Source of the DNA: Panonychus citri
Lineage: Eukaryota; Arthropoda; Arachnida; Trombidiformes; Tetranychidae
Length of the DNA stretch: 64,000 bases
NCBI RefSeq assembly: GCF_014898815.1
Contig: NW_026515507.1
Span: 124,001 to 188,000 of the forward strand
Reading direction: 5' to 3'
The position numbers and the translations under genes are program-made. How positions within the stretch are numbered: position 1 is the stretch's first letter; each line of letters starts with the position of its first letter. The notes beneath the pieces were generated by a model that saw nothing but the letters and a program-made list of their open reading frames with translations, did no database searches and was not told the origin of the DNA. Positions 1-12,693 of the stretch are shown piece by piece.

Positions 1-641
1 GAGATTTTGATGATAATGATGATGAAGTCGAGCTATTAATAGATAATTGAAACTTTAAGGGTGATGCTCAGTTTTTGAACTGATTCAGAATCTGTTTCTC
101 CCTGATAATGAACCAATAAATCAATCAACACCCTTAAATAAGATGAAAATGTAACATTAATGTTTCCCTCTTATAATGAGCAGTAGATTAAATTGATTAA
201 AAATGATGAACAGTTTTCCATCCCAAGTAACCATAATGATGGTAAATGATGATAATATAATTTTTGAAACATCGGAAGAAGCGAAAAAAAAATAATAAAA
301 CGATAATCTAATATACGAAATTTTGATTCGTTATATTAAGATAGACATTTAAATAGTTGACACAATAAGTGAATTGGGTTAATCTTACCTGAGCTTTTTC
401 AACCATCTCTTCATGTCAAGATATTTACATGGGATGAAGAGAGGAGAGAAACTTATATTATATAAAAGATGATGAGGATAAAATGTTCATCTCCTCCATT
501 AGAATATAATATTCAGATGAACATGAATATTATCTTATCTTATCATCATCACTCAATAATCTACATCTTTTTCCATTCTCTTTTTTGTTCTGTTCTCTCT
601 TGTTATCCATTAATTAACACTAATTAGCATTCTCTGTACAT

Positions 642-665
642 ACACACACACACACACACACACAC
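642..665. repeat. (CA)n microsatellite
   Basis: Uninterrupted CA dinucleotides, about 12 units. Confidence 0.95.
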
Positions 666-927
666 TCATCCAGCTCTCTGATAACCTTTCAGTTGATACT
701 TTTTATCTTGAAAACACCTCAGGGAGATTCTTAGGAATCAATAAGAAACTTTGAATAACATCACAAAACAACCGATGGTGACAATGAATGAGATTAAGAT
801 TAAGCTAAATAATGATCGTAACAATAATAATAATGATATTAAGTTGAATCTTCCGACCACAGCATTTGATTATTATTATTATTGTATTTACAGCCCACTC
901 AAAGGTAGATATTAATGAAATATTTAC

Positions 928-1068
928 CTTTTTCTGGATATATGAAAAGTTTTGATTAAGATTCATCATGTTGGTAAATTCAATTAATCTTATCATGTTT
1001 ATCTCCCTGTCTCCTATCCAATTCCAGAATTCTGTATCTCTTAAATGTGTATATACTAAACTTACATT
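928..1068 (-). other. Exon candidate, 47 codons, splice-flanked
   Basis: On the minus strand TTGTAATCAG precedes base 1068 and GTAAAT follows base 928 after AAAAG, good acceptor and donor forms. The 141 bases between are exactly 47 codons, open in one frame only, with varied composition (RDTEFWNWIGDREINMIRLI). A further strong donor form CAG|GTAAGA lies on the same strand at 88-89 of the 300-block (positions 388-389). No protein family is recognised, so this may be a chance open stretch. Confidence 0.25.
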
Positions 1069-1240
1069 CTGATTACAATGATAATTCAAACTTATCATTA
1101 ACTATTATCATGATTAATAATATTATTATTGCTTATTGTTATCATGATAATTGCTTTTGATTCAATTCCAACTCCTAACATTACATTCAATTGTAACATC
1201 TCATTATATTAATGATATTATTTTTGTTTCATTCACATTT

Positions 1241-1264
1241 TCATCATCATCATCATCATCATCA
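1241..1264. repeat. (TCA)n microsatellite
   Basis: About eight TCA units. Confidence 0.95.
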
Positions 1265-1776
1265 GGATATAATTTTTTTTTTCATATTCATACTGAGCAC
1301 TATTATTATCAACAATCGTAATTATAATTATCATCGTCACAATTGCCCTTTGATTACTGATCGATCAGCTGATTAGATGCCAAGGAAATTATTTGTTAAT
1401 TTAGTTTCAAGATGGATCATTTAATTGGGTCAATATAATAATCAGTATTCAACTATTAGAATGAGGAAAAAAATCTTAGGTAAAAGTTTTCACTATCTTA
1501 GAATTATCTCTTTTAACCTGAATTAAAATTCATATGGTTAATGTTTTGATTCTCTTTTCATGATATATACATGAAAATATTCAGTTTTATCTTGAGAAAG
1601 TTTCCTTGAACTTATTCATTTGATACACACAAACTCACTGGTGATAGTGATTCCATGTAATATGCATAAGTATCATCAAGGAAAATTGATTGAGTTCTGA
1701 ATTTGAATATTTCAAGCATGATTTTTATCTGAACAAAATTGAATTTTCTCCTTGTTCTGTCTCAGAATTTTTTTTA

Positions 1777-1779
<3 letters not shown>

Positions 1780-1825
<46 letters not shown>
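1780..1825. repeat. (CT)n microsatellite
   Basis: About 22 CT units. It generates spurious Leu-Ser ORFs in two frames. Confidence 0.95.
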
Positions 1826-1828
<3 letters not shown>

Positions 1829-3033
1829 CATTCTCTCTTCCTCTATTTATCTCTTATCTGGTTAAGATTGACGATTAATAATCAATTGAGTTTTAAGCAT
1901 GAAAAGGTGGCAAAAGGAGAATGATTCATTCTGATGAAAATAATCATCATTTTTCAACCATCATTCAAAAAAGAAGCAAAAGTTATTCAACTAATGTTCA
2001 TGGGAAAAGAAGGAGGAGAAGAAGAAGATGATGATGAGTAAGAAGATAGAAATTGACGATAATTCTGATCATGATGGTGATGATGATGAAAAAAAGAGGA
2101 GGAGAAAAAGAATCCAGAGTTTACAAAGGAAAGTTCAATGAGGACATTAAAGCAAAAAACACATAAACACACACATACACACACTGAGTCGAAAGAGAAG
2201 AGGACAACACAATCTCAGAAGTTAATGATGCTGAAAGATGAGGATAAATTGAGCCTGAAAGCTTTGTGTCACTTTCGTCCGAATATTTTGTCTTCTCTTG
2301 TCATTCTCCTCTTCCTCCTTCTCCTCCTCTTCTCTCATCATCCTCTTTCTCCTTTCATCATCATCATCACCATGAAATGACCAACTAGAGGCATAGCTTC
2401 AATTCCAATATCCACTTCCTCCTACACGAGACTTTCTCTCTCTCACTCACTCACTCTCTGCTATTCCTCTTCTGATTCTCATTGTTTTTCATGATGCAAA
2501 CATGATAAACTGAATTCTTTAGTCTTCTGAAGATGATATTTGGAAAATTTTTCCTAATGAACGTAAAAACAGCATCTAATGGTTTACTAACAATTTTCTT
2601 TACCTCATTAATGAAAGATGATGATGAGAATGATAGATATCAGATAGTTAATATTGATCTAGAACTTTTTTCTTCCTTTTTCATTGACTGTATATAATAC
2701 TTGTATTTGATGAATAACTTTTCCTCAATTTTAACGTCTAATCTGAAGATAAAATATGATTTTCTTTTGAACACAAGAGTCAAAGTGTTAACATTACCAG
2801 AGATTGGCAACTGATATCAGCAACTCTTGCAAATACATCATGTGAGAATGAGCCAACTCTCAAAGTTACAACTCGAAAAACAGGATAAGAACAAGAACTG
2901 CAAAGGAAAGGAAAAGTTAACTTCCGTTGGACAAACAAGTAAACAATAACATCGTCATCAACCTTATCCACCTCTCGAATCATTATCATCAATAGTGTCA
3001 ATGTTTGATTAAAGAGTTTATTTCTCTCTCTTT

Positions 3034-3052
3034 CACTCACTCACTCACTCAC
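3034..3052. repeat. (CACT)n microsatellite
   Basis: About four to five CACT tetranucleotide units. Confidence 0.85.
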
Positions 3053-4538
3053 TACAACTCAAAGAAAAGTTTCAGAAAAGTTCTGGATTCTATGATTTTC
3101 TCAATAGTTTCTTAACGATGGATTTCCTGAAAAACTCCAAGTAAACTTGCAAGTAAATATCTGCCTGATAGGAGTATATATTTAATAACTGATGATAAAT
3201 TGTAGTATTTGAGGTTTTGTCAAATATTAGATGAACTTTTCATCATGAAATACGCTTTAAGTAAGAAACATTGGAATTAAATGTAAAAACAAAGTTTTCA
3301 GCTTTTCTCTTTCAATGAACTTTCATCATCATCATATCGATGATGATGAACATAGATTGATGTTTACTGAATTGCTGAACATTGATGAATCTCAAGATTC
3401 TAAGTTTTCTCATTGAAGAAAAGTTTCATTTATTTGGATCAACATTTTTCATTCATTTCCATTGCTGTATATACACAATAAACTTGAGAGAACTCGTTAA
3501 GAAGAAAAGTTCTAAGAGATAAATTTCATGAAGAAGTTTGTGATAAAAAATTGTGAAGGAAAAAAAATTTCACCCATTCAATTGAACATGATGAAAATAA
3601 AAAAAAGCTCGATATTGGAAGAGTAAAAATTGATAAGGTCTATCAATCAGCTCAGATATTATCATAAATTACAAAGAAAAAAATAGAAAAGTTTTCTCAA
3701 GGTAACATGAAATTGTAAACCTGATCAAGCTGAACTTTATCAAGAAAGGTGAGGTATCAATAACAGATTATCTTAACTTTAGCAATCAATTGATTGATTG
3801 ATAATGAAGGTGAAATCAATACCAAGAATATGAAGTTAATCAAATGAATGGTTTACGATTTCTACATCATTATAATGATAAAAGTGATTCTTATCTCTTA
3901 TTGTTTGCGATATTATCATTGTTTATACTTCAATAATCATCATTTATTGTTATTGATTTTTATCGTTATTATTATTATGGTTCCCGTGATGATGTCGATA
4001 ATGATAATCAGTTATGATATCAGATTATAACGGTAAAAATGAGTGAAAATTGATTAGTTTATAACCTATGATTTCAATTCTGATCCATGATCATTTATCT
4101 GATTGTATGAAACAAAAAAAGGTGAACCGTTTTGGTGACTTGAAACGTGATATCCTTTTACTATTCATTGACACTTTTGTAAACACGATGACATAAAGGG
4201 GATGATAATGATGATAAAAGTGAAGATGACCAAAGACATGATGATTTATTTATCTGGATATGATGAAATCAGGTATTCGCCAAGGTTACAAGTGATGAAC
4301 GAAGGAGTAAAATTGTTGAAGATCATTATGATTACAATAGTTATTAAGGGTGGAAGATGACGATAGTGATGATGATGTTGATGTGATGAGGTGGTTAGAA
4401 TGATGAATAAGATCAACATGATGAGAAGTGAAAGTCTTACCAGGAAAAGAATAAGCAAAAAGAAAATCGTGACTTGTCTACATTTCTATTTATTTTCCAC
4501 AAACAATTTATGATTTTTCTTCTTTTTCTCATTTTCGA

Positions 4539-4565
4539 CATCATCATCATCATCATCATCATCAT
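4539..4565. repeat. (CAT)9 microsatellite
   Basis: Nine CAT trinucleotide units. Confidence 0.95.
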
Positions 4566-6119
4566 GTTATCTGTCTGAGTTTTTTTCTCTTTTTTTCCAA
4601 TTTTCATCTACTTCCAACGCCTTTTCCATTTTCTCCTTTGACCATCAACTTACATTTCCCTTTCAGTTTATCAGTTAACTTATTTCTCTTTCCATGATAA
4701 ACTTGTATGTATGTAAGGATAAAAAGAGGAATTGAAGATGAACAAGAAGAAGATGATGAGGAAGATGATCTTTCCTCATCATTATCATTCTTTTTCATCC
4801 TTTAATCTTTTTTCCTCTCTCTCCTTTCTTATTTTTTTCTTCTTTTCGCTTCAAATAAGCGTCAAATTTTTTTTCTATCTATTGTCATTACAGAACTGGA
4901 CACAACTTTATCAGGGTATATGAAGACTCTTGTTACATTGTTCAGGTCAGAATTTTCTTTTCTAATTTCTGTTTCTCTTTCTACTCACCAAAATCGCCAT
5001 GTAATGTTGTTAGTGATATGTGACGATCATTTATTTTCTCTTGAGTTTATCACAACTATTTGTAATAATAACATTTTAGATTCTCGCCTCTTCTTCAATT
5101 TCATCTTATCTTTTTCCTTTCTCTCCTTATATTGATCAATTTTCATTCTTTCTTTTTTCCTTGACCATCATGATTATCATGAAAGGAAACTTGATGAGTC
5201 TTACTGAAAGTTATATATATAAAAAAAAGAAAAGTGTCTCGATATTAACTCGAAATCTACTCTAAGGTAACAAAAGCTTTACTATTAAATACTACCTTTA
5301 AGTTTCCCTATTGATTCAATCTGAAATCAAGGTTATCAAAAGTTCAGCTTACAGTTAACCCAACTTTGTTTCCATGAACTTGCTACTCATTAAATATCAA
5401 TTCTTAGACTTGGTCATGAAAACTGGAAATATTTCCAATCTCCAAGGGATTTTTCAGATTTAATCATGAGATTTTAACTCGAAAATTCCAACCATGGTTC
5501 TCATATTCATATTTAGTGATAGTTATCATAATTTTCTAAGTTCACTCAATAGATTGGACAAGAACTGTGAATGAAAACTCACATTGAATTAACTTTTGAA
5601 TAAAATTTAAAACTGTCATTCAAACTGTCAGAAGAATATCAGATAAAATGTTATTAGCTACATCTAATAATTATCTATGACTTTAATTGTAATTATTAAT
5701 TGATCCATTTGATAGTGAATTGAAATATCACCGAAAAACTTTGAAAACAATGAACTGAATGTTTATTGTATCTTAAGATTATCCAATTATTATTATGACT
5801 TAGATTACAGATGAAACCAAGAGTCTTATTGAGTTACAATCATAATGATACAAAACAGATACAAATGAAATATTAGCTAGATTCCTCTATAGATTAAGTC
5901 TATTGGTCATCAATAAGATAACTGGAATGACCATCATGTAATGATAATACAAAAAGGTAACAGAATGAGCAAAATTGTAATGATTGAATCATGTTCAGAT
6001 TGTTTTGTTGTATTGGTTATTTTTTTTTGCTTCGTTCCAATATCTACATTATATTCATAGAATCAATTTTGATGTTTTTCGGACCATTGGGATGACCATT
6101 GAGATTGCAAGAATGACAA

Positions 6120-6139
6120 AAGAGAGAGAGAGAGAGAGA
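6120..6139. repeat. (GA)n microsatellite
   Basis: About ten GA units, inside a longer purine-rich tract. Confidence 0.9.
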
Positions 6140-8036
6140 AAGAAAAGAGAAAATGAGTAGTGTGAGGATGTTCGTGAGTGAGAAATCCATATAAGAAGAA
6201 AAGAAAAGTTGAAATTACCATGGATTGAATGAGAATCGACAAACAATCAAGCTAAATTGCCTTGGATAAATAGCCAAGGAACTTTTTCCATGCATCTTAT
6301 TGATTCTTTCCTAAAATATCCTCTTATGCTTTTCACTTTACTCATTTCCAAGTCTCTTTCATCCTCAATATTAGTGTATCTTATTGTAACACTTTCCTCC
6401 CTTTTCAATAACTTTATTACATGAAATCTCAGGTATTATCTTAGGAATATATTAATAGCTGGATTATATTGATTCAATTGTAATGTAAATAAATTTAAAT
6501 CATTGATAGTTTCTTGTTGGATAAATGTAACTTTTGATTACTAAGGACTAGGTCATGATGATCACTCAATTTTGGATCAAATCGATTAATTCAAACTAAA
6601 TTTATTTAACATGGAAAACCACAGTTGAAGCCATTAGAGATCATGATTGATTTGTGATTGAAGATCAATTGTTCAATTCGTCTTCTTTCCAGTTAATCGT
6701 TCATTTGCATTTTCGTTCAATCGAAAAGAAAGAAATAGAAAGAGAAGAGAAAGAGAGATTGACTTTGTGTGAGAATATGAAAGAGAAGAAAAGTCAGAAT
6801 ACACATGGAAAAACACAGAGAATCAATTGTAACTATTCAGAACTTTTGAAGTTGAATGAATATGCAAAGAGTCAAAATCTCTGAGTCAATGAATTTAATG
6901 AAATATCAGTCAAACATTCAGACGATTTTCACTCTTTCTTATTAATCGGCTGGAAGTATAATAATATCATGCAACAGATAATTCAATCTTATCCCAAAGT
7001 GAGAGTTAAAATTAGTGAAATCAGATCAATACTCAGGGAGAAGTTTAATGAATTAGAACTCAAGGGAAAGTTTTCTTCATCATAAAAGTTGTAATAAATG
7101 ATGAAAAAAGTGTGTTGCAATTACGACAAATTGTTATTCAATTACAATCATGTTTATCTCAACGTCAATTTCAATAACACTCAATTCAGTGAAACGATTC
7201 AGTCAATTCAGAGAAATTTATATAACCTGAAAATATAACCAATAAAATATTCTGATGGTGAAAAAGTTTCCTTCTGAATCTTTTTTTTTGTTCAGGTAAA
7301 TATGATCATTCAGGGTGAAAGCAAATGGATAATATTGAGAATTGGTGGAAGATGAAAAAACTTTTTCCTTCTTTCCTTCAATTCAAATTCAAATTGTCAT
7401 AAGTCTCATTTTCAATATCAAATTTGATGAAATATTGAAAAATGATACTTGACTGATTGATGAATATGCCTTACAGGTGATTATCATGAGATACATATTA
7501 TCTATCATGAATTGTATCCACGGTTCATATCTTTATTATTATTCACTGTCGATTACATCAATTTATGAACATTTTGTTTATTTTTTACTTTCCTCCCACC
7601 TGATCAACATTTTCCTTAATCTACCATCAGAGATGAAACTTTTTTTTCTGCTATCACATAACGGAAAAATTTTCTCAGACAAAATGATACACGGAAATGC
7701 AATATTACCTGTTCACCTTTCACCTCGAGGCCATCGAAATGCAATATATACAAATAATAATGTATATATATATATAAAAGAAACAACAACAATGTAGCAA
7801 AAATATTATGGAAATTTTTTCTCTTCCTTCTCATCCAAATTAAACTAACCATCTAAATTCATGTTGTGTTCAAATTTTCAATATTTAATAGAAAATGAAA
7901 TGAATAAGATTAGATAGTTTTTCATTTCATTTCAATTCTGATTAATATCGTATTTATATTATTTTGAACCCTCTTTTTTTCTGATACATGGTGTCTTTAA
8001 ATTGATAGTTGATTCATGTGATGTTGAAACTGTTTT

Positions 8037-8062
8037 TGTTTTGTTTTGTTTTGTTTCGTTTT
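8037..8062. repeat. (GTTTT)n repeat
   Basis: About five TTTTG pentamer units, the last one altered to TTTCG. Confidence 0.85.
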
Positions 8063-10695
8063 CTCCTTCACATCTCATGAAAAGTTCATGTCAAAGATTG
8101 AGATGAAATTTGAATCAAGTGTTTATCTTGAGTAAATTTAATTTCACCTCGTTTAACAATTTGTGTCAATTTTGATCAATATTAAAAGTGACAACTTTTG
8201 AATTTATGTTGAGAGATATTGACGAAACGTTTATTGAATAAATTTCTTACTTCTAGTTATTATAAATACATGTATTTATTGTTGATGTTTAATTTGATAT
8301 GTTCAACTTTCTTTTTTTATTCTAAATTGATTGTTTCCTACATGTAATATTATCATGGGATTTGGGAGTTAAATTGTGAAGATACATGGTGACGCTGAAT
8401 GATCACCAACAAAGATAACGTGCATAATAATTCAACTTTTGTTTTTGTCTCTCGAAAGTTCTGATTGATATCGAGTAAAAGAAAAATATTATCATGGTAC
8501 TTTTTTCATCTAATTTTCGGAAATTTTTATCTCTCTTTCTTTTTCTTTATACGTCTTCGATTCTCTTACTCTCAAAATGAATCATGTTTCAGGATAAGAA
8601 AATTTATTCCATACTCATTGAGAATTCCTTATATTCATCTTACTCTCTTGAAAAGTCTCTTGAGTAAGATTTTGATTGAAACATAAAAATGCTACAGAAA
8701 ATTGGATGTGATTGATATAATTCATCGAGGAGCTTCAGCTGAGCCTGATCGTTTCCTTTGGGTAGTGGTGATGGTGGTGGTGACAATGAAAATTCTTTAA
8801 ACATATTGAACTGAATATATATATGCAAAGGGTAACAAAGGTGAATTCAAGTCACTTCAGGGGTAAGCAAAAGAGGAACAAAATAGAATCAGAAAAAGTT
8901 ACAGAGAGAGAAAAAAGTTCCAACTTTACTCAAGGGAAATTGATAAATAAAAGTATATGTTCATCTAAAATTAATATTATGATTAACAATAATGTTCAGT
9001 ATTGATGAATAGGAAGAAGAGCTCTTTAGATGGCATAACTGAGCCAAAGACAATCAGAATATTGATAATCATGATCACACTTATGATGAGGTTTAAGTGG
9101 TTTCAATTGGCCTCAAGGTGATTGTACATTGTGAGTAATTTCATCGTCACAACTTTTCCTCTTTTCTTATTTCCAAAGTAATTGTTTTTCTCACTGTTGT
9201 AAGAGACTTACACATCAAGTCTCTTAGTTTTTCTAGTCTTTCTGGTTTTTCATGAAATCTCAACGAAAAATTGTTAGATTTACGCATAGTATTAGTACAT
9301 ACGATGTGTTGAAACTATTCAACTACACGACTTTGCAATGAATCAATTGAAAGATTAACTGTATAGCATATACTTTATGCTACTGCTAACAATTTTGTTA
9401 GTAATTTTACAGAATTGGAAGGTAAATTATTTCCATGTCGAGAGATCAAGACAGTGAAAACTCTCAGGAATTGAAAGTAATATTGTCATAATATCCGATC
9501 GTAACAATATAAATATATCTATATAGATTATCATGTATCTCTCTTGCAGTTATCTCCATGAGATGTAGTAATCATCATGATGACAATAATAGTACACATA
9601 CAATTTAATCTGAAATCAATTCATCAGCTTTACCTTTACAGTTTTCTTTTGCCTTCACATTTCATGGTAACCCTTCATTTTACCTATTAGCAATGGGTAA
9701 TAAATGTTATATTATCATTATCATCATCATCTTGGTGAAAGCAATAATAAAGATAATGATGATAATAATAATCTATGTCCCTACATTATCTTGAGTAAAA
9801 AAACAGAGCAGATATCAAAGTAGAAATATGAATTTTTCAGATAAATATTCATATTCAAGAATCAACGCCTTGTTTTCATCATTATCGTGATACTTTTTTT
9901 TACTTATAAAGGTTAAAGCTATTCTTGTGACCCATGTTCAAGATAATCTTAATCAGAATTCATCTGCACGTATACAATATTATCTCTAATTGATTATTAA
10001 ATTGATACTATGATACTGGTAATCATTATAACTATCAATTACTTAATATTATCTGAATTCTAGAATTAGGTTTATCATATGAAATTTAAACTAATAGAAA
10101 TGTGGACTTATATAACTTTCTATTAACCCAAGAAATTTAGATTCATATTTTCAATTTTATTTTCTCTTACACAATGAAATTGAGATTGGTCATCGTGATA
10201 ATAATCATCTATTAGAATTGAGTTTTACCCAAAATTTAGCTGATTCATTGTAGTGAAAAATGTAGCCACTTTAGTAATGGATGTTACCATTAAATTGGAA
10301 TTGAACAGAGGGGAAAAAGACGAAGAGAAAAATAAATTTTCTTCTCAATATTTTCTTCCTTTCCACTGAATTTATATTATTCTAGCTTCTTTTATATATT
10401 ACAAAAGTGTCTAACCTACAATTCACTTGGAAAAAGGTAATCACTGTTTTCATCTGGTCATCTATTTACACCTATTTACTGGTGATAATGGTCTCTAACT
10501 TTCCCACCCAACTTAAGAAAAATTTTGATTGCTATTAGTTGTATAACATTGACCATTAAATGGTCAGTATGAGTAATTTCAATTCATCAGATAAACTTTT
10601 CTTGTTATTTCAAAGTTTATTACATGATAATGAAATTGTTTACCCTTTTATATGCTATCAACATGATAAATAAATAATTATCACTTTCACTCCCT

Positions 10696-10722
10696 CGCCT
10701 CAGCTCAGCTCAACTCAACTCA
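10696..10722. repeat. CTCAG/CTCAA pentamer array
   Basis: Five consecutive CTCAN units: CTCAG twice, CTCAA twice, then CTCAT. A CT-rich stretch follows. Confidence 0.8.
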
Positions 10723-12265
10723 TCTCTCTGTCTCTCTCTTTTTCCACCTCAATCTACAACCTTCAAACTTTCACCTACAGTTTGTGTGTTAATTTACTAT
10801 GTTACTTCATTTTAATCAACATTCATTGATATAAAGTGTGTCTATGTGAAGCTAATAAACATTTCCATGAATTATTAATTGTTCAAACTAATTCAATCAA
10901 TATGTTAATGGTAACAAGAATGTGATTAGACTGGTAAACATGGTAAATCCTGTTGTAATACCCGGTGTGTATACAAACCAAATTAATCCACCATGTAAAT
11001 ATATAACTTTGAATTAGCTTCATCTTTTATCTTCATTCCTAATGTTGAGTAATATTCATGAAAATAACTATCAACTTAGATCAATACTTTCTTTGATTGT
11101 TAGTAACGATCAACTTACTGATCAACATTAGTAAATAAAATAAACTAAATCACAACACAATAATACAAACTCATACACATATTATCTTGACCAAAGGATT
11201 GATAAAATCCTACTATCCTAATATGACTAAAGAGAGTTAGTAGACATCCGATAAATTCAAATTTGATTTTTTTCAATCCCATTTAACAAGTATTTCTGGA
11301 AATAAGCCTAATCCTTAAGAGGATTATCGTTATTACAGTTTTAAGCTAGTGGGTCATCAAGATTATCTAATATGCACTGAATAATATTAATATTCAGATA
11401 ATTAGGCGTCAGTCATATTATGTCTACTTATCTCTTTTTCGATGTTAATTCAGTTTTATCATTCATTTACTGATGATTGCTCCAAGCTAATAGATGCTTC
11501 ATCTTCAGATGAACACTGAATATTAGAAAATATGTCTCATACTATCACCAAACAATTCTACTCGTAAATGCTAATCTTGATTTTCACAATTCGCCTGAAG
11601 TTAAATCTTATACAGGGCAAAAAAGCAAATATCCGGACTTTTGACACTTTACCATTTCTAGGCTATTGTCACGTTTGTTTTTTGTGACGATTTTAAGTAT
11701 GGCAAATTAAAGTTTAATAGAGATAATTCTATGAAACTTTTGAAAAAGTATACAAGGTAAGAATTGATTTATAATTGAGGATGAACTTTAAAGAGATTAA
11801 GGTATAATAAAGAGGAAGAAATATAAGAATACAAATCAATAGAAAAAAATTGATGAAAATCATTTTAACACAAATTAAAAGAAAAGAATTGAGAAAATCA
11901 ATTGCATACAAGTTGAAAAAAATAAAGATTAATTATTTAAATCCGTTTATATTGTGAGGGGATAAATTTGATTAAGATGATTTCCTTTGCTCTTCGTTCG
12001 GTGTAGAAAAGTACCAAACAATATCTCGACTGGTGGATGGTGTATCAATGGTATATGGTGTTCATGGGTGATGATGTATAAATTTATCAATTCGTTGAAA
12101 GTCAAACCTGAAAATCCCTTTCCTTTTTCTGAATCGATTATTTAGCTAATGGTCTTAATTAATAATTGTCTGATTATAATTGATTTTTCTCTAACTTGGG
12201 AATTGTAACCTTATTAGTTAAATAACCTTATACATAAAATATAAGATAAAGATAAATAAAGATGA

Positions 12266-12286
12266 CTAATCGGGCTACCCGGTTAG
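12266..12286. repeat. Hairpin, 9-bp stem, CTA loop
   Basis: CTAATCGGG pairs with CCCGGTTAG, with one G-U pair in RNA. It is the first of four hairpins in about 430 bases. Confidence 0.6.
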
Positions 12287-12312
12287 TTCGATGAGGTGGT
12301 AAAGATTCTAAT

Positions 12313-12368
12313 GATAAAATTCTGACGATGAGATTCTGGTGATGAGATTCTGTTGATGAGATTCTGGT
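12313..12368. repeat. Tandem array, four 14-base units
   Basis: Units GATAAAATTCTGAC, GATGAGATTCTGGT, GATGAGATTCTGTT and GATGAGATTCTGGT follow without gap. The first is degenerate. The core GATGAGATTC is shared with the array at 12455. Confidence 0.8.
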
Positions 12369-12378
12369 TTAACTCGAG

Positions 12379-12394
12379 TTAGGATTAGTCCTAA
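12379..12394. repeat. Hairpin, 6-bp stem, TTAG loop
   Basis: TTAGGA and TCCTAA around TTAG. It lies just after the 14-base tandem array. Confidence 0.5.
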
Positions 12395-12454
12395 AATTTT
12401 TTAATTGTGATTTAATTTTGTTGTAATTTGCTATAGAGGTAAAGGCTTTATTGT

Positions 12455-12502
12455 GATGAGATTCAACTATAATGAGATTCGGCCTTGATGAGATTCGGCT
12501 GT
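12455..12502. repeat. Tandem array, three 16-base units
   Basis: Units GATGAGATTCAACTAT, AATGAGATTCGGCCTT and GATGAGATTCGGCTGT. A degenerate GATG-TTCGGCGGCG follows. Same core as the 14-base array at 12313 but a different period, which suggests separate expansion of one word. Confidence 0.75.
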
Positions 12503-12595
12503 GATGTTCGGCGGCGTTAAGATTTGATGATATATTTTTATTAACCTTTTTCTGATCTAATTTTTCTTTAATCTATTAGATTCAACATACTTCCT

Positions 12596-12625
12596 TTCAA
12601 TGATTCGTGCACCCGAATCATTGAA
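12596..12625. repeat. Hairpin, perfect 12-bp stem
   Basis: TTCAATGATTCG and CGAATCATTGAA around TGCACC. The stem is perfect and includes GC pairs, unlike the AT background. Confidence 0.8.
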
Positions 12626-12669
12626 GTTTCAATATATCAAAAAACGAATCAGGGAGAGGTAGGAATTCC

Positions 12670-12693
12670 ACCACAACGGACACCCGTTGTGGT
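12670..12693. repeat. Hairpin, perfect 10-bp stem, ACAC loop
   Basis: ACCACAACGG and CCGTTGTGGT around ACAC. GC-rich for this region. It could be a transposon end structure, but no flanking CTRR of a Helitron 3' end is seen. Confidence 0.8.

Larger units (their letters stand above)
1..12240. other. AT-rich non-coding block with microsatellites
   Basis: Except for the exon candidate at 928-1068, I see no supportable gene. The block contains CA, CT, GA, CAT and GAT runs (listed separately) and many ATCATGAT-like words. Short open frames here translate to low-complexity runs of Ser, His, Ile or Glu/Arg. Confidence 0.7.

Noticed and set aside
805..1098. 97-codon minus-strand frame as a whole protein
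   Set aside because: Its ends run into ATT repeats giving poly-Ile; only the inner splice-flanked part (928-1068) is kept as a weak exon candidate.
1690..1924. Overlapping Leu-Ser-rich open frames
   Set aside because: They are translations of the (CT)n run; the same occurs at 28434-28634, 52567-52798 and 54851-55078, and as Arg-Glu runs on the minus strand.
4604..5135. Several short frames on both strands
   Set aside because: All derive from Ser, Lys or Phe runs in simple-sequence DNA.
12313..12502. CRISPR-like array
   Set aside because: Units are 14-16 bases with no spacers, and the DNA is eukaryotic.
12670..12693. Helitron 3' end
   Set aside because: The hairpin fits, but no CTRR follows and no 5' TC end or helicase is seen.
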